Part shown: positions 31,377 through 38,938 of the stretch, in pieces
Layout of the letters: each line of letters opens with the position of its first letter
Position numbering within the stretch: the stretch's first letter is position 1
From: Micromonospora alfalfae
Lineage (GTDB): Bacteria; Actinomycetota; Actinomycetes; Mycobacteriales; Micromonosporaceae
Assembly: GCF_022230925.1 (NCBI RefSeq)
Contig: NZ_JAKKFH010000032.1
Span: forward strand, 1 to 64,000
Direction: 5' to 3'
DNA length: 64,000 bases
Made by a program: the position numbers and the translations under genes
Notes under the pieces: generated by a model
What the model saw: only the letters and a program-made list of their open reading frames with translations
What the model was told of the DNA's origin: nothing
Database searches by the model: none

Positions 31377-32875
31377 CAGTGGCCAACGCCGAGCTGACCG
31401 GCGAGGGTGTCGTGGATGCGGGCGCTGGGCTTGTTCAGTTCGATGATCTCGACGGTCTTGCCGCGGGTGGCGTACTTGTGCGTGATGGCGTCGAGGGCGG
31501 CGACGGATGAGGCGTCCCAGACGTGGGCGTGGGTCATGTCGATGACCACCGTCTCGGGGTCGTTCGCGTAGTCGAACTGGCCCACCAGGTCGTTGCTGGA
31601 GGCGAAGAACAACTCGCCGCGCACCGAGTAGATCCGTGTCGTGCCGTCCGGGTCCAGAACGCTGGTGACCTCGACCAGGTGGGCCACCCGCCGGGCGAAG
31701 ATCACCATGGCGGTGAGGACACCGACCACGACGCCGATGGCGAGGTTGTGGGTGGCCAGGGTGGTGGCGACTGTGGCGACCATGACGATGGTCTCGCCGT
31801 ACGGCATCCGCTTCAGCGTGGCCGGGGCGACGGAGTGCCAGTCGAACGTCGACACCGACACGATGATCATCACGGCGACCAGGGCGGCCATCGGAATCAC
31901 CGCCACCACGTCGCCGAGCGCGACGACCAGGACCAGCAGGAACACACCGGCCAGGAACGTCGACAGCCGGGTACGAGCGCCGGACGCCTTCACGTTGATC
32001 ATCGTCTGTCCGATCATGGCGCAGCCACCCATGCCGCCGAAGAAACCGGTGACGATGTTGGCCACGCCCTGGCCCCAGGACTCGCGCGTCTTGCTGGAGG
32101 GGGTGTCGGTGATGTCGTCGACGAGCTTGGCGGTCATCAGCGACTCCATCAGCCCGACCAGCGCGATCCCCAGGGCATAGGGAGCGACGAGGGTGAGGGT
32201 GTTCATGGTCCAGGGAATCTGCGGCAGGCCGAGGGTGGGCAGACTGTCCGGCAGGGCGCCCTCGTCGCCGACGGTCGGCACCGCCACGCTGGCGAAGACG
32301 GTGACCAGGGTCAGGACCACTATGGCGACCAGCGGCGCCGGGATGGCGCGGGTGAGCCGGGGGAGCCCCACCATGATCGCCAGGGCGACGGCGACGAGCG
32401 GGTAGACCAGCCACGGCACTCCGAGCAGGTGCGGGACCTGGGCGGCGAAGATGAGGATGGCCAGGGCGTTGACGAAACCCACCATGACGCTGCGCGGGAT
32501 GAACCGCATCAGCTTCGCCACGCCGAGCACGGCGAGCAGGATCTGGATCGCGCCGCCGAGAATCACCGCCGCGATCAGGTAGTCCAGACCGTGTTCCTTC
32601 GCCAGCGGCCCGACGACGAGGGCGATGGCTCCGGTCGCGGCGGAGATCATCGCCGGACGCCCTCCGCAGATCGCGATGGTGACTGCCATCGTGAACGAGG
32701 CGAACAGCCCCACGCGGGGGTCGACACCGGCGAGGATCGAGAACGAGATCGCCTCCGGGATCAACGCCAGGGCGACGACCAGACCGGCGAGGACCTCGGT
32801 GCGGAACACCTTCGGCGACAACCAGGACGGACGGGACAGACGCGGCCGGTTGACCGCGGACAGCACAGAAGACAT
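31376..32875 (-). CDS. SulP-family anion transporter with STAS domain
   Basis: Protein of 499 residues. Residues 25-390 form the transporter core with LVVALALIPEAISFSILAGVDPRVGLFASF, the sulfate-permease signature region ISAATGAIALVVGPL, and GFFGGMGGCAMIGQTMINV. The C-terminal STAS domain (about 405-490) has GELFFASSNDLVGQF, ETVVIDMTHAHVWDASSVAALD. Members carry sulfate, bicarbonate or dicarboxylates; the ion here is not deducible. It is co-transcribed with the following merR gene. The 263-bp gap upstream (32876-33138) holds only its leader and the terminator of the next gene. Confidence 0.94.
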   Translation of the reverse strand: MSSVLSAVNRPRLSRPSWLSPKVFRTEVLAGLVVALALIPEAISFSILAGVDPRVGLFASFTMAVTIAICGGRPAMISAATGAIALVVGPLAKEHGLDYLIAAVILGGAIQILLAVLGVAKLMRFIPRSVMVGFVNALAILIFAAQVPHLLGVPWLVYPLVAVALAIMVGLPRLTRAIPAPLVAIVVLTLVTVFASVAVPTVGDEGALPDSLPTLGLPQIPWTMNTLTLVAPYALGIALVGLMESLMTAKLVDDITDTPSSKTRESWGQGVANIVTGFFGGMGGCAMIGQTMINVKASGARTRLSTFLAGVFLLVLVVALGDVVAVIPMAALVAVMIIVSVSTFDWHSVAPATLKRMPYGETIVMVATVATTLATHNLAIGVVVGVLTAMVIFARRVAHLVEVTSVLDPDGTTRIYSVRGELFFASSNDLVGQFDYANDPETVVIDMTHAHVWDASSVAALDAITHKYATRGKTVEIIELNKPSARIHDTLAGQLGVGH

Positions 32876-33104
32876 ACAGCCATTTCCACTCGGGCGTCCC
32901 GGGGACGCGCTCGGCAGCTACCCGCCGATCAGCGACAGTCGGTAGATCGGCGTCAGGGCGGCATCGCCCGGACACGTCACGGTCACCGGGGGGAGCGATG
33001 CGGCCTCGCCTTGAGCGCCGACAGCGAAGCTACCCTTCCGTAACTGGAGAGTTCATCGAACGTGGTGATCATCACTGGATCGCCACTGAACCCGACACAA
33101 GGCG

Positions 33105-33130
33105 TTGCCGGCGTCCGCAGACGCCGGCAA
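33105..33130 (-). terminator. Terminator of the 1040-residue secreted protein gene
   Basis: Perfect 11-bp stem TTGCCGGCGTC/GACGCCGGCAA with loop CGCA, eight bases past the stop at 33139. Confidence 0.75.
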
Positions 33131-33138
33131 TGCTCCGG

Positions 33139-36100
33139 TCAGTTGGCGTGGGTCAGGCGTGTGGCGATGCGCAGGCCCAGAAGGGTGTCGTTCATCCACG
33201 GCACCCGTTCGCGGTGCAGGCCGGCGGTCATCTGGTCCGCCCACACCTCGTACCGCCGCATGAGCGTGTTGGCGCGGGATCGCGCGCTGGTGATCAGGCA
33301 GTCGCCCAGTGGGTCACCGGGCAGGTTGGACGAGTCGACAGCGGGCTCGCAGGGCACCTTGAGGCTGGCCTGGTCGCGCAGTGGGCGGCTGGGGTCGGGC
33401 GAGCATGGCGTGGGGCCGCATTGGGCGTAGTTCCCGCTCGCCTTGGCATAGGCATTACCGATCTTGGCGTCCGTCGGCATGTTCACCGGGATCTGGTACT
33501 GCCCGAACAGGTTCGCGGACAACACGTCGTCCGAGTCGAGGGCGTTGGGCAGACCCAACCGGGTGTACGCCTGGAGCAGCCGCGCCGCCGTGTTGACTTT
33601 CTTCAGGGCGGTGGGCACCGGCCCGCTGACCTGGGTGCTCTGGTCCCGTACCCGGTCGTACATGGACTTCTGCCGGGCCTGGAGGAAACCGCGCAGGGTC
33701 GGCGTCAGCGTGGTGTCCAGTGCCGTGTTGTTCACTGCTGTCGCGCCGCTCGCGAAGGCGTACCTGCCGGACGGCCACTTCTGGGTCAGACCCTGCTCGG
33801 GCGTCGTCTGGCTGCTACAGCTGAAGAACTCGCAGTAGACCTGGTAGACCTGCTCGTCCGGCCAGGTGTAGTCGGCGGTACGCGAGTTCTGCCAGGCCGC
33901 TGACGAGTTCAGCCGGAACCGGCTGTGGATCTGCAACCGCAGCTTGCCGTATGAGCGGATCACTCCGCTCCCGTTGCCCGTCGTCCGGGTGTGCACCCAG
34001 CTCGGCGTGTAGCAGTGGCCGACCTCGGGCAACTCCCGTACACCGGCCGGCGGCTCGTCGTGGCGCGGTGTGTACGCGTACTGGAGTGCCCGCACCATGT
34101 TCGACATCAGGTCGTAGCGAACGTTGCTGGGCCGGTCGATCTGCCTGCTGCTCTCGCAGGAGGGCACCGTCGCCTCGTCGGCCTTCGCCGGCGCCGCGGC
34201 GAGCGGCTTGTCGGTGTCCCAGAACAGGTCGTAGTTCTTGGGCGTCTTCACCTGTACGCCGTTGGCGTCCGGCTCGTAGCGGACCTGGACCTCGTTGGTC
34301 CGGAGAGCGGCCAGCGCCGTCGACAGCTCATTGGTGGCGGCGACGTACTCGGTGACCAGCCCGGTGATCAGGCCGTTGGCGTTGCCGTCGGCCGGTCGAC
34401 CGAAGCTGGCCGCGAGGTCGGCGATGCGGGTGCCCTCCGCCTCGATCTGCGCGGCGCGGCCGGCGCTGACCTGGGCGGCGTAGGTCGGGTTCTGCAGCAT
34501 CAACATGGCGTACGACTGCGCGCCGAGGTTCCACACCGCCGGGTTGCCGACCGGCGTCGACGGCTCGGCCATCGACGGGTCACGCCCGTTGGCGACCCGG
34601 GCCAGGTAGTTGATCGACCGGGCTTCGCCGAAGCTGTTCAGCACCGTGGTCGGGTCTAGCGCCGGGTTGTCGGCGTCGGTCTTCGGCACGACGAAGGCGG
34701 CTCCGCTGGCCAGCTGCGTCGAGGTCAGGTGGAACTCGTTCTCCGGGCCGACGAACTCGTTGTACGTCGGGATCGGTTGACCGAAGTTCTCCCGGTACCC
34801 GATGTACCTGTTGATGTCGGCGCGGGCGTCGTGCAGGGTGGCGTCGCCGATCGCGGCGAGCACTGTGGCGGCGATGTCCTCCAGGCGCAGGCCGAGCTGG
34901 GCTACCTGCTGCTGCACGAGGGTGATCTGCGCGGTGTTGCCGGCGATCGCGGCGTTCAGTTTGTCGAACTGGGCCATCATGTTCGCGTACACCGTGTTGA
35001 TCTGGGCCTCGACCCGCGCGAAGCTGGAGCGCATCTCGTCGCCGAGGGCCCGCACCTCGTCGCGCAACGCTTTGACCTGGGCAAGGATCTGCGTGTCAAG
35101 CGACGGTCCGCTGCTGCCGAAGAGCCCGACGACCGACATCACCGCACCGAAGATGTTGCCGGTCATCGCCAACGTCGCGGTGCTGAAGATCGAGCCTGCG
35201 AGGCCACGGCCGCTGATCGCCGCCGCGTACTTGGAGATCGCGCTGATCGTGGTGAGGACCGCCTCCCCGATCACCTTGGACTTCTTGCCGGCGGCGGGGT
35301 CGGCGAACCCGATGATGGTGGAGACCATGCCCACCCCGGCCTTGACGTCGGAGATCGTCTGCTGCCGGGCCTTGTCCCTGTCTTCCGCGGCCTTCTTCGC
35401 CGCCGCTGTGCACGCGGCGCTCGGCGGCCCTTCCGGCGGGCACTTCTGGTCGTTCTCGCCGATTTCGAGGCGGATCTCCAGGCTCAGGCCGAGCAGCTGC
35501 GCGTGCAGGGAGGCCAGTTGCTGCTTGGCCGCCGCGACGTACGCCGCCGGGTCGTCCCGCAGCGCAAGGATCGCGTCGAGGTCGACATGCGAAAGCCCGG
35601 GATCCTGCTGGAACTCCTCGTAGGTGCTGGTGATGTCCACCCCGACCGGCTCACCGAGGACGGCGTTCCAGGCGGCGGCGACCGGCGCGCTCGCGGCCCC
35701 TGCCTGTCGGACCGCGGACCACACAGCGGCGAAGGCGTCATCACGGCCGCGCAGCCACTGGGCGGTCCGCAGCGCGCCGGAGGCGAGTTCCTCGCGGGTG
35801 TCCCACGGCTCGACCGTCCTGCCGATCACGGCCTCGACCAGGCCGGTGATCTCCGGCGAGGTCCGGGTGTCGCCGCCGGGCGCGCCGAGCAGGATGTCGA
35901 CGGACTTGAGCAGCAGGTCCTGTTCGGGCAGCAGGAGGTCGAACGTGGTCAACGAGCCGTCGAGTAGCTGCTGGCGTGCGGTGAGCTGGGCCTGTGCCTG
36001 TTCGGCGGTGGCGTTCGGGTGCAGCCGGTGCCACTGGACGAACTCGGCGGACAGGACGACGGTAGTGATCCGAGCGGCGCCCTGGAGATGGATCTCGGCG

Positions 36101-36261
36101 ACCTGGCCGAAGGCCCGGTCGGTGAGAGCCGCCTGAGAGATGGGGACGGGGACGGGATCGGCCGACGCGGGCTCACCGAGGAGCACGCTTGTCGCGGTGA
36201 CCGCGATCATCGCCAGCACGGCAGTCCCGCGCCTGGTGCGCGTGGAACGTTTGAGTGTCAT
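33139..36261 (-). CDS. Large secreted helical protein, possible pore-forming-toxin-like
   Basis: Protein of 1040 residues with a signal peptide (cleavage after PASA, about residue 33). Residues 35-335 are helical. A strongly apolar stretch at about 335-385 (AISKYAAAISGRGLAGSIFSTATLAMTG..FGAVMSVVGLFG) is followed by a long heptad helix (QILAQVKALRDEVRALGDEMRSSFARVEAQINTVYANMMAQFDKLNAAIAG). The C-terminal half is rich in Trp/Tyr and contains pairs of Cys. An apolar hairpin between long helices in an exported protein recalls alpha-pore-forming toxins (ClyA/Cry6-like), but I recognise no family and this is inference. ATG 36261 has no strong ribosome-binding site. It is a single-gene unit closed by a terminator. 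Confidence 0.7.
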   Translation of the reverse strand: MTLKRSTRTRRGTAVLAMIAVTATSVLLGEPASADPVPVPISQAALTDRAFGQVAEIHLQGAARITTVVLSAEFVQWHRLHPNATAEQAQAQLTARQQLLDGSLTTFDLLLPEQDLLLKSVDILLGAPGGDTRTSPEITGLVEAVIGRTVEPWDTREELASGALRTAQWLRGRDDAFAAVWSAVRQAGAASAPVAAAWNAVLGEPVGVDITSTYEEFQQDPGLSHVDLDAILALRDDPAAYVAAAKQQLASLHAQLLGLSLEIRLEIGENDQKCPPEGPPSAACTAAAKKAAEDRDKARQQTISDVKAGVGMVSTIIGFADPAAGKKSKVIGEAVLTTISAISKYAAAISGRGLAGSIFSTATLAMTGNIFGAVMSVVGLFGSSGPSLDTQILAQVKALRDEVRALGDEMRSSFARVEAQINTVYANMMAQFDKLNAAIAGNTAQITLVQQQVAQLGLRLEDIAATVLAAIGDATLHDARADINRYIGYRENFGQPIPTYNEFVGPENEFHLTSTQLASGAAFVVPKTDADNPALDPTTVLNSFGEARSINYLARVANGRDPSMAEPSTPVGNPAVWNLGAQSYAMLMLQNPTYAAQVSAGRAAQIEAEGTRIADLAASFGRPADGNANGLITGLVTEYVAATNELSTALAALRTNEVQVRYEPDANGVQVKTPKNYDLFWDTDKPLAAAPAKADEATVPSCESSRQIDRPSNVRYDLMSNMVRALQYAYTPRHDEPPAGVRELPEVGHCYTPSWVHTRTTGNGSGVIRSYGKLRLQIHSRFRLNSSAAWQNSRTADYTWPDEQVYQVYCEFFSCSSQTTPEQGLTQKWPSGRYAFASGATAVNNTALDTTLTPTLRGFLQARQKSMYDRVRDQSTQVSGPVPTALKKVNTAARLLQAYTRLGLPNALDSDDVLSANLFGQYQIPVNMPTDAKIGNAYAKASGNYAQCGPTPCSPDPSRPLRDQASLKVPCEPAVDSSNLPGDPLGDCLITSARSRANTLMRRYEVWADQMTAGLHRERVPWMNDTLLGLRIATRLTHAN

Positions 36262-36326
36262 GCCGCGAACGTATTGAGCTGGCCGGAAAGGGCGCTGAAA
36301 CCGCGCTGACTCGCGCAGGGTGCCGA

Positions 36327-36962
36327 TCAGCCGGCGGCCTGTGACGCGGCGGGCGCGTCGAGGGCCGGTGCCACGACGGCGAACGCCTGGTCCATCAGCT
36401 CGGCCAGGTGCTGCTCGTCGTCGCCCGGCTGCCACCGCTGAAGCACCGTGTCGAGTGCCAGCAGTGCCATCCCGGCGGCCATCCGTGGGTAGGGGTCGGT
36501 GTGCGGGTCGACGCGACGGCGGTTGGCCAACTCGGCGGCCAGCTCGGCTCGCCACTCGATCTGGCGTTCCAGCCAGCGGGCGTGCAGGGCGGCTGTGTCA
36601 AGGATCAGACGGACGACGACCCGCGCTCGCTCGGAGTGCTCCGGGTGGTCGTTGCAGGCGGCGAGCGGCACCCAGAGAGCGTGGCGCAGCGCGACCGACG
36701 GTGGCTCGGCGGGCGGCCGGGCGGCGAGTTCGGTGATGATGTCCGCGCTGGTGTCGGCCAGGAACCGGACGACCACATCCTCTTTGGACGCGAAGTAGCG
36801 GAAGAAGGTGCGTCGCGACATGCCGGCCGCCGCCACGATGTCGTCGACGGTCACCGCGTCGAAACCCTTTGTGGCGAGCAGCATCAGGGCGGCGTCGCGC
36901 AGCTCGTCGGCAACGAGCTGGCGTTTGCGTTCGGCCAGGCTGTTGTCGGCACGGGATCTCAT
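36327..36962 (-). CDS. TetR-family repressor
   Basis: Protein of 211 residues. The DNA-binding head is ELRDAALMLLATKGFDAVTVDDIVAAAGMSRRTFFRYFASKEDVV (about 19-65); the ligand domain is of the C-terminal MftR-like type (ALDTVLQRWQPG). It is divergent from the SDR gene, with the palindrome TGACACTGAGTGTCA between them, so it very likely represses that gene and possibly itself. Confidence 0.93.
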   Translation of the reverse strand: MRSRADNSLAERKRQLVADELRDAALMLLATKGFDAVTVDDIVAAAGMSRRTFFRYFASKEDVVVRFLADTSADIITELAARPPAEPPSVALRHALWVPLAACNDHPEHSERARVVVRLILDTAALHARWLERQIEWRAELAAELANRRRVDPHTDPYPRMAAGMALLALDTVLQRWQPGDDEQHLAELMDQAFAVVAPALDAPAASQAAG

Positions 36963-37022
36963 CCGTCGATGCTACGTCATTCGGTGCCACACCATGCCCT
37001 TGTTGGCATCACGCGCACTGGT

Positions 37023-37037
37023 TGACACTGAGTGTCA
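37023..37037. promoter_or_regulatory. TetR operator between tetR and SDR
   Basis: Perfect 7-bp inverted repeat TGACACT-G-AGTGTCA, 21 bp before the SDR start and 61 bp from the tetR start. Confidence 0.75.
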
Positions 37038-37057
37038 CCGATAGCACAGTAGGTCGC

Positions 37058-37996
37058 ATGACTGTCAATGGCTGGTCCACTGAACAGATCCCCGACCTGA
37101 GTGGCCGTACCTTCGTCGTCACCGGTGCCACAGCGGGCCTCGGCCTGGTCACGACTCGGGCGCTCGCCGCTCGCGATGCGCGCGTCGTGCTGGCCGTCCG
37201 CGACGAGGAGAGAGGTCGCCGGGTGGCGGCCGACATCGCCGCAGCCCGACCCGGCGTCGACCTGGACGTCCGACGGATCGACCTCGCCGACCTCGACTCG
37301 GTGCGGACCTTCGCCGACGGGATGCACGCCGACCACCGTCGGGTGGACGTGCTGATCAACAACGCCGGGGTGATGGCCCTGCCGCGCACCCTCAGCCCGC
37401 AGGGTCACGAGATGCAGTTCGCCACGAACCACCTCGGGCACTTCGCGCTCACCGGCCTCCTGCTCGACCTCCTGCTGGCCGGCCGGGATCCGCGGGTGGT
37501 CACTGTCACCTCGGTCAACCACCGCCAGGCGAAGGTGCGCTTCGACGACCCGACCGGCGAGCGGGGCTACTCCCCGATGGGTTTCTACAACACGTCCAAG
37601 CTGGCCAACGCGATCTTCGGCTACGAGCTGCATCGGCGGCTCGACGCTGCGGTCAGCCCACTGCGCAGCTTCCTCGCCCATCCCGGGTACACCGCGACGA
37701 ACCTGCAGAGCAGCGCGAGCACGCCGATCTGGCGGCTGTTGCTGGGCCGGATCGGCAACCCGCTTCTCGCCCAGCCGGTCGAGCGGGGTGTCTGGCCGCA
37801 GCTGTTCGCCGCCACCGACCCCGGGGCGCAACCGGGACGGCTCATCGCTCCCGGTGGGCCAGCCGAGCTGCGCGGCCACCCCGCGCCGGGAGAGCTGTCC
37901 GCGGCGGCGATCGACCCGGAGCACGGCCGCCGTGTGTGGGAGATGTCCGAACAGGCCACCGGCGTGCGGTTCGGGTCGCTGCGGCCAGCGAGCTGA
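37058..37996 (+). CDS. SDR-family oxidoreductase
   Basis: NAD(P)-dependent dehydrogenase/reductase of 312 residues of the retinol-dehydrogenase-like group. The cofactor motif is TGATAGLGLVT (about residue 21). NNAGVM is at about 105, and the catalytic Ser in VVTVTSVNH is followed by the YNTSK Tyr-Lys pair about 30 residues later (FYNTSKLANAIF). The C-terminal part (LAHPGYTATNLQ) is typical of the group. Probably controlled by the divergent TetR. Confidence 0.93.
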   Translation: MTVNGWSTEQIPDLSGRTFVVTGATAGLGLVTTRALAARDARVVLAVRDEERGRRVAADIAAARPGVDLDVRRIDLADLDSVRTFADGMHADHRRVDVLINNAGVMALPRTLSPQGHEMQFATNHLGHFALTGLLLDLLLAGRDPRVVTVTSVNHRQAKVRFDDPTGERGYSPMGFYNTSKLANAIFGYELHRRLDAAVSPLRSFLAHPGYTATNLQSSASTPIWRLLLGRIGNPLLAQPVERGVWPQLFAATDPGAQPGRLIAPGGPAELRGHPAPGELSAAAIDPEHGRRVWEMSEQATGVRFGSLRPAS

Positions 37997-38072
37997 TCGC
38001 GGCACCACCCGGCACTCTTCACATCCACCGTGCTGGATCGTCCATGCGGCGAACGACCACAACGGAGGAAGA

Positions 38073-38182
38073 GTGTTCGCTGCTTACGTCACTGTCACCG
38101 TTCCCGACAGCTGGTGGGTTGGGTCGTGTTCTTCGTGACCGTGGTGGCCGCGCTGGCGGTGAATGTGCTCCACCGCTGGTGA
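38073..38182 (+). pseudogene. Collapsed DoxX-like membrane protein gene
   Basis: GTG 38073 with GGAGGAA upstream opens MFAAYVTVTVPDSWWVGSCSS and stops after 21 residues. In another frame, starting at 38111, there follows LVGWVVFFVTVVAALAVNVLH and a stop at 38182, a membrane helix like the last helix of DoxX proteins. The head also fits DoxX (xAYVxVTVL...VPxSW). I read this as an internal deletion joining both ends out of frame. Nothing else lies in 37997-38201. Confidence 0.5.
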
Positions 38183-38201
38183 ATGAGGGGTGGCCCGCGC
38201 C

Positions 38202-38918
38202 TCACCGGTCCAGGCTGGTGAGGCACCCGTCCCGCATCTGGACGGCCCGGTCGCAACGTGCGGCGATGCCGGTGTCGTGGGTGGCCATGATGAGGGTCGT
38301 ACCCCGCTCGTCGCGCAGCCGCAGCAACAGGTCGACGATCGCGGTGCCGTTCTGACTGTCGAGATTGCCGGTGGGTTCGTCTGCCAGCAACAGGGCAGGT
38401 TGATTGATCAACGCACGGGCGATGGCGACCCGTTGCTGCTGCCCGCCGGAGAGCCGCGACGGCAGGGCGGCGGCCCGGTCGGCGAGCCCCACCATCGCCA
38501 GCAGCTCACGCGCACGAGCGACCTTGTCGAAATCGGTGCGGAACGGAATCAGCGGCGCCATGACGTTGTCCAGGGCGGTGAGCGTGGGCAGCAGGTGGAA
38601 CCGTTGGAACACGAAGCCGACCCGTCGCCGGTAGGCCGCCAATGCCCGGCCGGACAAGCCGGTCACCTCCTGGCCGCCGACGTCGATCGTGCCACCGTCG
38701 CTCTGTTCGATGGCGCCGATCAGGTGCAGGAGCGTCGACTTGCCCGAGCCGCTCGGCCCGGTCAACGCGATCGCGGTGCCGGCGGCGATCGCGAGGCTGA
38801 CGTCGTTGACCGCGACCAGCGGTGCTCCGTCGGGCAGCGGGAACGACTTCCGTACCCGCGTGAGACACACAAGCGGCACGGTGAGCGTGCTCGACGCCGC
38901 AGCTGACGTCCGTTTCAT
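38202..38918 (-). CDS. ABC transporter ATPase (MacB/LolD type)
   Basis: Protein of 238 residues: Walker A TGPSGSGKST, Q-loop GFVFQRFHLLP, signature LSGGQQQRVAIARAL, Walker B ALLLADEPTGNLDS and switch His ATHDTG. The extended EPTGNLD places it in the MacB/FtsE-like subfamily that works with FtsX-type permeases. ATG 38918 is preceded by AGGAG; the permease gene ends 20 bp upstream. Confidence 0.94.
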   Translation of the reverse strand: MKRTSAAASSTLTVPLVCLTRVRKSFPLPDGAPLVAVNDVSLAIAAGTAIALTGPSGSGKSTLLHLIGAIEQSDGGTIDVGGQEVTGLSGRALAAYRRRVGFVFQRFHLLPTLTALDNVMAPLIPFRTDFDKVARARELLAMVGLADRAAALPSRLSGGQQQRVAIARALINQPALLLADEPTGNLDSQNGTAIVDLLLRLRDERGTTLIMATHDTGIAARCDRAVQMRDGCLTSLDR

Positions 38919-38938
38919 CGGACCTACTCCTTTGCCGC

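Noticed and set aside
31523..33043. 506-codon plus-strand frame rich in His, Asp, Gly, Arg
   Set aside because: Exactly antisense to SulP; its composition is that of a reversed membrane protein.
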